In this document: in pieces, positions 30,080-38,879 of the stretch | Position numbering within the stretch: the stretch's first letter is position 1 | Layout of the letters: each line of letters starts with the position of its first letter | Source: Sugiyamaella lignohabitans | Taxonomy: Eukaryota; Ascomycota; Dipodascomycetes; Dipodascales; Trichomonascaceae | Assembly (NCBI RefSeq): GCF_001640025.1 | Contig: NC_031674.1 | Span: 1,674,001 to 1,738,000, forward strand | Direction: 5' to 3' | DNA: 64,000 nt | Notes under the pieces: generated by a model | Database searches by the model: none | The model's input: the letters and a program-made list of their open reading frames with translations, nothing else | What the model was told of the DNA's origin: nothing | Program-made: the position numbers and the translations under genes

Positions 30080-32479
30080 ATGCCTCGTGCTAGGAAACAG
30101 CAGCAGCAGCAGCCGTCGTCCGGTGGGTCCATTGGTCAGAGACAACAGGTTCCTGGCCAGGGCCTGGATCATTCCGGTCAAAACCATCTTCAACAGCAGG
30201 GCCAACAACAAGGTCATGGCGGTGAAGAAGATTACGGACCTCATGATCCGGCATTGATTGAAGCCACTAACACGGCAGCCGCGGCCATTCGCGCTGCTAC
30301 AGCTGCTAATATTTTGGCGGGAAACCCTGGGAATGATAATTCAGTGGTTGGTGGATTAAAAGACGCGAATGGAGTCGAGTCATATGTCGATACTCGGTTG
30401 ACCGACGCTCATCACCATCACCATCATCACCATCATGGCCTGGATGCGGCTGCTCATCATGGATTGGGTGCTAATTTAGACCCGGCCGTGGTCGGCATGG
30501 GTGTAGGTGGTCATGGACATCCTCAGATGGGTCATGTTCATGGAAATCCTGAAGACGATGAAGCGGCTGCTAAAGCTGTGGCAGCAGTGGCTGCTGCAGT
30601 CGCTAAAGCTACTGCTTCTGCAAATGCCAATGGTGGGGGTGTCGGTGGAGTTGGTGTTGGAGAAGTCGGTGGTGTGGGTGTTGGTGGAGGTGTGGATGAT
30701 GTGGATGATGTGGTTGACGACGATGTTCATGACCCAGACGCTCATGGGTCGGAAAAACCCCGTGTCAAAAGAACAGCCATTACTCACGAACAGCGGAAAA
30801 CGCTGCGAGAATGGTTCTTTTCCCAGGATCCTAGACCCAGTCAGGCCAAATCGATCATCTGGTTTCATGAGAAGTTCGGTCGAGTCATTAGTCAGGCAGC
30901 CATTTCTCATTCGCTTCATGATCGATATAAACATCTTGATTTTGCTGCGGGAGCTCCATCGTCAGCATTCCGTCAAAGAAGTGCTCAATGGCCCGAACTC
31001 GAGGCAATTCTATTCGACTATCTTCAAGCAATTGAAAAGAAACGCGGTAAAAGCGCGTTTCCATCATCTGTTTCCGGTGAAACTCTGACCAAAGCAGCCA
31101 AGACTATCTGGCAGCAGATTCCAATTTACGCTGACCAGAACCCTCCTACTTTTTCTAATGGTTGGGTGTCACGGTTCAAGGGACGGTATAAGACATATAA
31201 ACAGTATGGAGATGCTACAGCAGTGGATATTCGATCGATTCAACAGCTGACTGCAAACTATACTCCAGACAGCATTTATACTATGGACGAAACAAGTTTA
31301 TTTTGGCGTCGTCCACCCACCGCCAGTGCTACGAATAAAGACCGGTCGAAAATCACCCTCATTCTGTGTACTAATGCGTCTGGTACTGATAAACTGCCGT
31401 TATGGGGTATTGGACGAGCTCGTGAGTACCGTAGTTTGGCCAATGTGAATCTTGCTGCTATTGATAGTCACTGGCGGTCGAATGAGAACGCGTGGTTGAC
31501 GGGGTCGATTATGGAAGAATGGTTACAGTCGTTTTACGAGCATGTCGGCTCCCGTCCTGTGTTGCTGGTAATGGACAATTTCTCGGCACATATCCAAGGA
31601 TTAGCCGAATCACCGCCACCATCTAACGTCAGAGTACAGTTTCTGCCGTCGAATTCAGTGTCGTTTTTCCAGCCACTGGATAAAGGAGTTGTTGAACAGT
31701 TCAAGATTTTGTACCGGAAACACTGGATCGATTTCATGGTGCAATGCTATGCCAAAGGTCAGAACCCATTGGAAGTAGTTACAATGCGCGAGGCTCTGAG
31801 ATGGGCTGTCAAAGCATGGGATCACGATATCACGCCCGAGGTAGTTAAATTTGCGTTTCACGAAGCTTCAGTTCTGCCATCGCTGAATAAACAAGCCAAA
31901 CAGAAGCTGTTATCAGGAACCACCAATGCAATCATGAACAATACTCACAACAACAACAGCAATAATAACAATAACAACAATAATATTATGCCCCCGCCAT
32001 CGTCAAGTATGCTGGATCCTAGTATTGCCGGAGTTGGAGCTGTCAGCAGTCCTGTTCCTGGAAACACGGTGATGCCGTTCCCCACGCCCCAGATCCTCGA
32101 AACCAGCTATGCTCAATTATGGCAGACTCAGCAGCTGGCTGATATGATTGATCTTGGCAATTTCATTGCCTTTTCAGCCGAAGAGTCCGTAGGAGTCGAG
32201 GATGTCGACGAGTCTGAAGTGTTACAAGCCATCATCAACTACCACTTAGGGCTGTCTCAGGTGGATGATGAGGACGACGAAGAAGTCACCGACTCGACCG
32301 CTGTGAAACTGCGAGGTGTCGGCACCGCCCAAGAAGAGGCACTACAACCGACTCCACACCAGGTCCTGGGCTACCTCGAGGTCGTCATGAACTTTGTCGA
32401 GCGCCAAAACTTCACAACCCGGTCACAAATGCGTGCTCTCGAGGAGATCGAGCTCGAACTCGAGCGCCGAATCAACTAA
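30080..32479 (+). CDS. pogo/CENP-B-type DDE endonuclease domain protein (transposase or domesticated)
   Basis: 799 aa in one uninterrupted frame. The N-terminal ~220 residues are low-complexity (poly-Q, a nine-His run, Gly/Val/Asp repeats). A first helix-turn-helix follows (~235-290: REWFFSQDPRPSQAKS, SQAAISHSLHDRYKHL), then a CENP-B/Tc5-type DNA-binding domain (~300-375) ending in FSNGWVSRFKGRYKTYKQYG. The DDE core has Asp403 (YTMDETSLFWRR), Asp499 (LLVMDNFSAH) and Asp534 (QPLDKGVVEQFK). There are exactly 34 residues between the last two, as in the DD34D mariner-type triad. A poly-Asn stretch (~618-636) and an acidic C-terminus follow. No terminal inverted repeats or TA duplication specific to this gene are seen. 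GC-rich elements at 29638 and 32535 flank it but occur elsewhere too. It could be an active pogo/Fot1-like transposase or a host CENP-B-like protein. Confidence 0.88.
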   Translation: MPRARKQQQQQPSSGGSIGQRQQVPGQGLDHSGQNHLQQQGQQQGHGGEEDYGPHDPALIEATNTAAAAIRAATAANILAGNPGNDNSVVGGLKDANGVESYVDTRLTDAHHHHHHHHHGLDAAAHHGLGANLDPAVVGMGVGGHGHPQMGHVHGNPEDDEAAAKAVAAVAAAVAKATASANANGGGVGGVGVGEVGGVGVGGGVDDVDDVVDDDVHDPDAHGSEKPRVKRTAITHEQRKTLREWFFSQDPRPSQAKSIIWFHEKFGRVISQAAISHSLHDRYKHLDFAAGAPSSAFRQRSAQWPELEAILFDYLQAIEKKRGKSAFPSSVSGETLTKAAKTIWQQIPIYADQNPPTFSNGWVSRFKGRYKTYKQYGDATAVDIRSIQQLTANYTPDSIYTMDETSLFWRRPPTASATNKDRSKITLILCTNASGTDKLPLWGIGRAREYRSLANVNLAAIDSHWRSNENAWLTGSIMEEWLQSFYEHVGSRPVLLVMDNFSAHIQGLAESPPPSNVRVQFLPSNSVSFFQPLDKGVVEQFKILYRKHWIDFMVQCYAKGQNPLEVVTMREALRWAVKAWDHDITPEVVKFAFHEASVLPSLNKQAKQKLLSGTTNAIMNNTHNNNSNNNNNNNNIMPPPSSSMLDPSIAGVGAVSSPVPGNTVMPFPTPQILETSYAQLWQTQQLADMIDLGNFIAFSAEESVGVEDVDESEVLQAIINYHLGLSQVDDEDDEEVTDSTAVKLRGVGTAQEEALQPTPHQVLGYLEVVMNFVERQNFTTRSQMRALEEIELELERRIN

Positions 32480-32534
32480 TCCGCAATGAATATACTGAAA
32501 TATCTCTACGGACACGAATGCTGGGGGTTGAGGG

Positions 32535-32672
32535 TGCCTCCGGCGGCTGGGGCTGCGCCCCAGACCCCCCGGCTCCTCTCGCTTCGCTCGAGTCGGCTCG
32601 TCGACGGTCCCAGCAAATTCTTGCGAAGCAAGAGCCACGGGGTCTGGGGCGGAGCCCCAGCCGCCGGAGGCA
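32535..32672. repeat. GC-rich palindromic element, full, with flanking stem extension
   Basis: 138 bp. Left internal loop TGC (CTGGGGCTGCGCCCCAG), right loop from GGA. The spacer-side hairpin is CTTGCGAAGCAAG, where both stem strands differ from the usual CCTGCGAAGCAGG but still pair. Outside the arms, GTTGAGGG (32527) and CCCTCAAC (32675) extend the inverted symmetry. It starts 56 bp after the DDE-protein stop. Confidence 0.92.
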
Positions 32673-32699
32673 CACCCTCAACTCGCAATAGCGGTCAAA

Positions 32700-32960
32700 T
32701 GAGAATACTCAAAATTCTCAAATTGAATTTATTTTTACGGTTGTTTTTGCTATTTCAATATTTCATGTTTTATTTTAGTATTTATTTTAATATTTGTATT
32801 TTATTTCAATATTTTTTATGTATAAATATTATTTTCATATTTAACAATTTATAAAATATTGCCGCATAAAACGCTCGAGAGTTCGGATAAGAGATCTCCA
32901 TTCGGATATTTATTATTTGCTATTTATTAATTTTAGTATAATACAAATGTCGAATGAAAT
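32700..32960. other. Strongly AT-rich stretch
   Basis: Runs of TATTTTA/TTTATAAA with T-rich top strand, for example TTTTATTTTAGTATTTATTT. It could be a replication-origin-like AT tract, but no lineage-specific consensus is known to me and the call is descriptive only. Confidence 0.4.
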
Positions 32961-33095
32961 GCTACAGTTAAGAGCTCTCTGCCCCTTAAATCGTGAAATA
33001 CCAGCCTGAAACCGTCCACAGGCTCCGACCGAGACGCCAAAAGATACCCTCAAAACAGCATTCACACCCCCAAAACCAGTCCAATCCCCCTCGCC

Positions 33096-33156
33096 CGACT
33101 CGAGCGAAGCGAGAGGAGCCGGGGGGTCTGGGGCGCAGCCCCAGCCGCCGGAGGCA
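33096..33156 (-). repeat. Solo arm of GC-rich element
   Basis: CGACTCGAGCGAAGCGAGAG then CTGGGGCGCAGCCCCAG (loop GCA) then CCGCCGGAGGCA. It faces away from the arm at 33607; the ~450 bp between them has no recognised gene. Confidence 0.9.
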
Positions 33157-33606
33157 CACCCCAGACCCCTAGAGCCCGCGACAGGGGATGAAACTCGGCG
33201 GAGAACTTAATTTTCAGCCAGCAGCTGCGGCCAACTTTAATGGTGGGGATGGATGCGGGGAAATAGCGTTGGCCGTACGGTCTGTGGGTTGTGGGAGGAG
33301 GTGCGACAGGGGATGAGAGGGTTGGAACCCGACGAAGAAGTGAGCCAAGAAGTGACACCCCTCGCCCTGGTCCGACCGATGTGGAGCAGGGTGCTTTTCG
33401 ATAGGGGGTGAAATGGGTAATTAATATGTACTCCTGGCTTGATCCCAGGAATGGAATTTTTATTACCTAAACCGTGCAGACCCAGCGGGCCGCCTAAACA
33501 GGAAGGTGACCGCCCGCAGCGCTTCCTAATTACGGACCCCGCTTGCGTCGACGTATGCACTGAAACTTCGCACCTGGTTAAAGGGGGTCGTGTGAAACCG
33601 AGGGTC
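33157..33606. other. Intergenic between two outward-facing arms
   Basis: No gene supported. It contains a GC-rich unique patch (~33470-33550) with CCTAAACAGGAAGGTGACCG. ORFs here start without ATG or read into the palindromic arms. Confidence 0.4.
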
Positions 33607-33667
33607 TGCCTCCGGCGGCTGGGGCTCTGCCCCAGACCCCGTGGCTCCTCTCGCTTCGCTCGAGTCG
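33607..33667 (+). repeat. Solo arm of GC-rich element
   Basis: TGCCTCCGGCGG, hairpin CTGGGGCTCTGCCCCAG (loop TCT), then CTCTCGCTTCGCTCGAGTCG. Inner hairpin stem intact. Confidence 0.9.
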
Positions 33668-34592
33668 AGCGAGGGGTGGAGGATGCGTGTGGTGAGGGTT
33701 GTTTTTTGCTGGGTTGAAGTGATAGGCGGGGTTAGTTCATGCCGTTAGTTAGTTACATACCTTCGGTCGAGATCGATTTCGATCGAATGAACTGCTGCCA
33801 CTGCCGGCTATCAATAGCTTCTGTTCGGCCGATTCGACATTATTTTGCTGGACTTGGCTAAGTGAGCCCCTTGATTTCATACTTGGCATTCATTTTTTCA
33901 TTTCATACCTGGCGGTCTATTGCTGGTTCAGATTTCAAGTGAAATGAAGCTGTTAGCTGAGAGGTGAGGTTGAGTAGTGACCCGAGTGAGAAACTGGCTG
34001 TGGACGAGAGAGGGTGAATACAGGTAAGCTCGGGATTCAGTCTCTTGAAACGTGGTGTTATGAAACGAGCGGGGGCAAATTGCCAAACTGTAAAACTGAC
34101 GTACTCTGTAACACAGACCACACAGATCACCCAATCTCACAGATACAAATCACTGGACACAGACCACAGTCAAGTCTCCTTACAACGATAGCAGTCAGTG
34201 AATATAGCACCCAAACAATAATTAACCGATGGCTACTACCCCCTCCAGCAGTGCACGACAGGCCGCCGATGCCAATTGGCCGAAGATTCACCCCCTCCCG
34301 CTACGGCAGATGGAGCCCTTGGAGCCCTAGCACCCCTCAGACTTGCCAGTGTCTGATTGCCAACAGCGATGCACAGACCCACCTGGTAAATCACACACGG
34401 CCGCCTGCCCAACGGGCCAACGGGCCAGACCGACCAAAACACACTTTTCCACCTCCAAACATCTCCGATCACTTCACAACCAACCCACATTCACCTCACA
34501 ATCCCCCAAACTCCACCCTACTCCCACCAGCCCGAAACCCATCCAACCAAAAACACCACCACCCCAAAAACCCAGCAGGGGACCCCCTCGCC
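33668..34592. other. Intergenic, nothing recognised; G-poor tract at its end
   Basis: No gene supported. From ~34430 to ~34580 the top strand is almost free of G and very rich in A and C (CACCTCCAAACATCTCCGAT, CACCACCACCCCAAAAACCC). This resembles the C/A-rich leaders seen before other genes here, but no ORF with recognisable similarity follows. Confidence 0.4.
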
Positions 34593-34653
34593 CGACTCGA
34601 GCGAAGCGAGAGGAGCCACGGGGTCTGGGGCAGAGCCCCAGCCGCCGGAGGCA
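34593..34653 (-). repeat. Solo arm of GC-rich element
   Basis: CGACTCGAGCGAAGCGAGAG then CTGGGGCAGAGCCCCAG (loop AGA, equivalent to TCT on the other strand) then CCGCCGGAGGCA. Confidence 0.9.
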
Positions 34654-34989
34654 GACCCCCTCCCCCTCGCAAAGCCTGTTCTGCAGCGATGTTTATTGGC
34701 TTCCCGAAAATGACGAGGTGCATATTTTATATTTTTTTCGTAGCGACCTCCTTAACCTAAACAGGAAATAGGTATACACCGATATGCATGCCATTTCTGC
34801 ACGGAGCAGCCGTAAACAGCAGGCGACGCTTGGATCCTAAGGTCCCTCCTGAAGGTTACACATTTTTCTGCAATCAAAGCTGCAAGCTTTGCTATTCGGC
34901 GTGTTACAGGTCGCAATTCTTTTTTTTGCGTCGATTGACCGACTCCTTTTTCTCCTTTTCTTACCAGTTGCTTGAATATATCTGTTTCT

Positions 34990-35333
34990 ACTTCACGTCT
35001 TTCTTGTGAAATTGAGTTTTTTCTCATACACATTTTTTTTTTCTCTTGTCACTCGTACTCACTCCTTACAACCAACTGTTTTTCCTTCGTTTCAAAAAGA
35101 CCGCTGGTTTAGTCTCTCCTTTACTGATTATTTTTCGTTTTCGCGTTTTTTATTCTCCAGTCTTTTTAGTCGTTTTGTCCAGAGTTTCTTCCGATTAATA
35201 CCCGCGACCCGACTACTTTAATATTTCTGGTTTGTTAATTACGTCTATTTTCCTGTCTTCTGTTTGTTCGTCTTGTCAGTAATTCAGTTGTATCTACCTT
35301 TTTGTTCGTCTTTTTGTTGAAACAGTTGAAACA
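34990..35333 (+). promoter_or_regulatory. Long pyrimidine-rich leader of the cell-wall protein gene
   Basis: About 340 bp immediately upstream of the ATG are strongly T/C-rich on the coding strand (TTTTTTTTTCTCTTGTCACT and similar tracts). Such tracts are common before highly expressed yeast genes. The sequence right before the ATG is GTTGAAACA, a favourable A-rich yeast start context. The leader role is inferred. Confidence 0.45.
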
Positions 35334-35882
35334 ATGAAGTTGACCTCCACCTCTGCCTCTGCTATTGTTCTTGGACTTGCTGCTACTGTCTCAGCACAAG
35401 CCTCTGTCGAGATCACCACCACCATTTACTCGACTATTTACGACTATGTCACGATTGTGTCTGGTTCAGTGGTTGTTCAAGAATCCACTGCTGTTTCTAC
35501 TGAAGCCATTGTTACCACCGAGGCTCCTATTGTAGCTGTCGCTATTAATGCTACTACTTCAGCACCTCCTTCAACCTCGACTTCGTCTACTGTCTTGACC
35601 ACCAGTGTTGCAAACATTACCACCTCGGCCAATACCACCAGCAGCTCTGTTTCGTCGAAAGTTGCTTTCACCAACTCGACCTCATCGTCGACCACTGCTC
35701 TCTTCAACAACGGAACCTCTGCTTCGCCAACCACTGCCGGCACCACTGGCTCAGCCTCTGCTTCTGGCCTGGCTTCTACCACGGCCGCTGCCACAAGCTC
35801 GCAAGCCACTGGTGCTGCCGGCTCCGTCATCGTCAACGGCGGTCTCATGGCTGCTGCCGGTCTTGCTCTTGCTCTTTTATAA
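35334..35882 (+). CDS. Small GPI-anchored Ser/Thr-rich cell-wall protein
   Basis: 182 aa. Signal peptide MKLTSTSASAIVLGLAATVSA with likely cleavage after SA. A short conserved-looking segment follows (SVEITTTIYSTIYDYVTIVS), then a Ser/Thr/Ala-rich low-complexity stalk with several N-x-S/T sequons (NATT, NITT, NTTS, NSTS, NGTS). The C-terminus is a hydrophobic tail (GLMAAAGLALALL) preceded by small residues (GAAGSVIVNGG), fitting a GPI-attachment signal. Such proteins are O-mannosylated in the ER, GPI-anchored and often transferred to beta-glucan in the wall. No enzymatic domain. Codons are biased to GCT/TCT/ACC, consistent with good expression. Confidence 0.82.
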   Translation: MKLTSTSASAIVLGLAATVSAQASVEITTTIYSTIYDYVTIVSGSVVVQESTAVSTEAIVTTEAPIVAVAINATTSAPPSTSTSSTVLTTSVANITTSANTTSSSVSSKVAFTNSTSSSTTALFNNGTSASPTTAGTTGSASASGLASTTAAATSSQATGAAGSVIVNGGLMAAAGLALALL

Positions 35883-36195
35883 ACCACTCTGCCCGCACGC
35901 TCTTTACTTTAATGCTTCAAATACGCGCTGTAAACTCGGCAGGTACGGTTTATAATTTGTATGGTTTATTCCGTTTATGACATGACTGACTTGTGATTTC
36001 CCCTTTTTCCCCCATTTTATTGCTCTTCTTTCACCCTTCCTTTTTCTTTTCACGCCCTCTTTCGACTCTAATTTCCGTTTCCTTCCGCCAGCCCTGTTCC
36101 TGTTAATTGTTTAGTATTCGTTCTCTTTTCTCCAAGGACTGGCTTGTACTTTTAATCCGCAATTGACTCGTAACTGTACCTTTGGGGTCCCTGAC
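35883..36195. other. 3' region of the cell-wall gene
   Basis: About 310 bp of T- and C-rich sequence without a gene, ending at a full GC-rich element. Confidence 0.5.
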
Positions 36196-36408
36196 TGCCT
36201 CCGGCGGCTGGGGCTCTGCCCCAGACCCCGTGGCTCCTCTCGCTTCGCTCGAGTCGGGTGTGGGCTCCGCGAGGTCGTTTTCATCCACTTTTTCGGTCTT
36301 AAACCGTTCTGCCATCGACCTCGAGCGGTCCTGGCACCCCCCAAGCCCGACTCGAGCGAAGCGAGAGGAGCCGCGGGGTCTGGGGCAGAGCCCCAGCCGC
36401 CGGAGGCA
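36196..36408. repeat. GC-rich palindromic element, full, long spacer
   Basis: 213 bp. Both arms carry the TCT-type loop (CTGGGGCTCTGCCCCAG left, CTGGGGCAGAGCCCCAG right) and both end in the CTCGAG-type inner sequence. The spacer (~90 bp) is unrelated to other copies. It lies ~115 bp upstream of the nucleoporin ATG. Confidence 0.93.
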
Positions 36409-36522
36409 GTCCCCGAACCGCACGGCGGGAACCCTAATACACGAGGAAGTGGGTAAACAAAAGTTCGTGAAGTGAAATTTGATGCTGGAGAGACTCACAT
36501 ATTACGGCAATTTGAGTGTAGG

Positions 36523-37719
36523 ATGAGCACGCCAATGTTTTCGTGGTCGAAACCCAGTGACCAGTTGAACCAGTCGACGCTAGGTTCGGGTGTGTCAGGT
36601 GCACAGGCCGGTGGTTCGTTATTTGGTACCGCAGGTGGAAATGCTGCTGGCCAGCCTGCTAACCAGGGCTTTGGTTCAGCAACGGGTTCGGGATTCGGTG
36701 CTGGATTCGGTGCTGGTGGCACGAATTCTTTCTCACAACAGCCTCAACAGCAGACTCAACAGTTGCTGCTACAGCCTCAACAACAACAGCAGCAGCAGCA
36801 GCAACAGCAACAGCTGCAGAATGGACTGGGTTCGTCCATGAATATCAGCTTCAACTCACAGGCTCCTGCCCAACCTCGTCCTCAGACGGCGGCGAATCTG
36901 TCACCGTCGGTGGTGGACCAGCTGCAAAAGATTAAAGACTCGTGCGACCCATCGAGCGCGAATTGCGCTTTTCAGGCGTATTTTTATAACAAAGTGCCTG
37001 TTGAACAGGCTCTTTTATACACCAAACCCCCGGGTCAAGATCAGGCCAAATGGGACCAAGCTATCAAGAACCGGCCCGATTCGTCGTCTGTACCGGTATT
37101 GGCAGTAGGTTTTTCGGATTTACAGAAACGGGTACTGCTACAACAACAGCAAGTCAATGCTTATCGACTGAGAATGCACGAAATTAATAACAAGCTCAAT
37201 GAACTATCCACTCGTCACGATCTGTATACGACAGTGAAAATCAGTGAAATGAAGGCTCGTCATAGCAAACTTGTACATCGAACTCTAGCATTAGCAGTGA
37301 AAATCCAGGTTTTGAAAAGTCGAGGGTATGTTTTAAGGCCTGATGAAGAGGTGCTGAAACAGAAGTTCGAGGCTTTAAATAAAGAAATCGATAACCCAGC
37401 GGTATTTGGACGCATCAACGAAGTCTGGGCACGAATGAAGGTTCTGAGAGAACGCGCTCGCGCCCTGGACCAGCAGATATCCGTGTATGGCAACACCGCC
37501 TCGTCTGGTATCAATTCCACTTCTGCATCCAATGGCACATCTGCTGTTGGCACCTCTAACATCCTCGACTGGGAACGCGACGAAGAGCAGCTCGACAAAC
37601 TGTCCAAGATCCTCAAAGCCCAGCAAATGGGCATCTCGTATCTGGCCAAGGTTCTCACTGACGACACCGAGCAGGTCGACTCTATGCTGTCGAAACTCGA
37701 AGAGGGTGTCGTCAGGTAA
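36523..37719 (+). CDS. NUP57: FG nucleoporin of the Nsp1/Nup62 complex (Nup57/Nup54-like)
   Basis: 398 aa from ATG 36523 (MSTPMFSWSKPSD). The frame continues upstream from a non-ATG codon. The N-terminal ~90 residues are Gly/Ser/Ala/Gln-rich with a few FG dipeptides (SLFGTAGG, GFGSATGSGFGAGFGAGG); poly-Gln tracts follow near residues 75-100. The C-terminal half is the Nup54-type alpha-helical region: CAFQAYFYNKVPVEQALLYTKPP, VPVLAVGFSDLQKRV and coiled-coil segments up to the end (INEVWARMKVLRERARALDQ). This protein anchors with Nsp1 and Nup49 in the central channel of the nuclear pore. It is shorter than S. cerevisiae Nup57 (541 aa), mainly through fewer FG repeats. Confidence 0.88.
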   Translation: MSTPMFSWSKPSDQLNQSTLGSGVSGAQAGGSLFGTAGGNAAGQPANQGFGSATGSGFGAGFGAGGTNSFSQQPQQQTQQLLLQPQQQQQQQQQQQQLQNGLGSSMNISFNSQAPAQPRPQTAANLSPSVVDQLQKIKDSCDPSSANCAFQAYFYNKVPVEQALLYTKPPGQDQAKWDQAIKNRPDSSSVPVLAVGFSDLQKRVLLQQQQVNAYRLRMHEINNKLNELSTRHDLYTTVKISEMKARHSKLVHRTLALAVKIQVLKSRGYVLRPDEEVLKQKFEALNKEIDNPAVFGRINEVWARMKVLRERARALDQQISVYGNTASSGINSTSASNGTSAVGTSNILDWERDEEQLDKLSKILKAQQMGISYLAKVLTDDTEQVDSMLSKLEEGVVR

Positions 37720-37776
37720 TTTGTAATCTATTATTATTATTATTATTGTTCTTATTATTTTTTCGAGGGTGGCTGC

Positions 37777-37831
37777 TGCCTCCGGCGGCTGGGGCTCCAC
37801 CCTAGACCCCGTGGCTCCTGCTTCGCATGAG
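37777..37831 (+). repeat. Solo, partly decayed arm of GC-rich element
   Basis: TGCCTCCGGCGGCTGGGGCT then CCACCCTAGACCCCG. The hairpin stem carries two mismatches. It starts 57 bp after the nucleoporin stop, beyond a short ATT repeat. Confidence 0.8.
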
Positions 37832-38290
37832 ATTTCTGGGTCCATATGGCGATTTCTTGAATCTCGGACCACGAGAAATCAATGAAGAAACAAATTATTA
37901 GATTTGGATCTCACTTACTCATGGCTTGGAACGCCATGAACAGAAAATATTAGTCGCGAAGCTCATGCTCGATCATTTGCCGCAAGTTGAATCTTTTGCA
38001 TCTATAAGTTAGATCTCTTGCATCTATCAGTTAGATCTCTTGCATCTATAAGCCAGAGTTTATTGGATCAGACGGAAATACTAGTCAAACACCATCGACT
38101 GGAGAACTTTAGTTTGGTCACTTCATCTTGGAGAATAATTTCCATGAACTGAACTAGCTAAATTCGACCGTCTGGAGATACTAGCCGGGAAGCTCATGTT
38201 CAATTTTTCGCCGTATATTAGATCACTTGCATCCTCAAATAGCACTCTTGTGTCTTTCAACATCTGAGAGCCCTGGTTCTGCCTCCAGTA
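37832..38290 (+). repeat. Dispersed AT-rich repeat copy with a 22-bp tandem repeat
   Basis: Alignable with ~52750-53080: shared CTCATGGCTTGGA-type block, GAAGCTCATG, TTTGGTC, AATTCGACCGTCTGGAG, GGGAA-GCT, and GCACTCTTGTGTCT in the same order and orientation. Near 37993-38056, AGATCTCTTGCATCTATAAG is repeated about three times. No coding potential is seen. Confidence 0.65.
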
Positions 38291-38879
38291 ACAATGATTT
38301 AGGTCACAACAACAGGCAATTTGAGAGATGCTCCAGAGGTAAAGGGCGAGTTGGTCAGTTGATCAGCTGACAACTACCTCAGCTCTCTCGCTTCTCGACA
38401 GATTTTTTTTTTTAGTTTATCAATCGAGTCAATTTCGACTTAGATAATATCCACTCATGACTTCGATTACCGAGTCCAGAGAAGGTTTATAGCGTATATA
38501 AACGGTTAACGGCGTCAACCATAAGTATCTGGACACAATCACAGGACCATGACTCTAAAACCACTCCGAAACACACAAAGACCGCTAGAAATCTATAGAC
38601 CCCCATTAAAGTTCCTATGTAATTGCGGTCGGTGGACTTTGATTTCTTTGCATTTCAGGTCACAGCGGTTGCAGCCTTGCAGTTCTATGGAGGGTGATTT
38701 GTACCGCACGGCTAAAGTAGCAGCAGGTTCACTTACCAACATCGACACCGGCGACCTGATTCACAAGACCAATCCACCTGAAAAAACACACACGAACACA
38801 CCCAAATTCCTTCTTTGCGGACAAGAACAAGCCATTGCTGACTTTCCCTTGATCCCCTACACACACCAGCACCGTTATA
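38291..38879. other. Intergenic/leader region of PRE10
   Basis: No gene supported; a T-rich tract lies at 38402-38417. The last ~130 bp are A/C-rich and likely form the PRE10 leader. Confidence 0.45.

Noticed and set aside
32535..32672. GC-rich elements flanking the DDE gene as its terminal inverted repeats
   Set aside because: The same elements occur at many unrelated genes, and each flank is itself a complete palindrome rather than one end of an inverted pair.
34014..34760. 248-aa plus-strand ORF
   Set aside because: No ATG at its start, proline-rich composition from the A/C-rich tract, and its C-terminal part is the translated palindromic arm.
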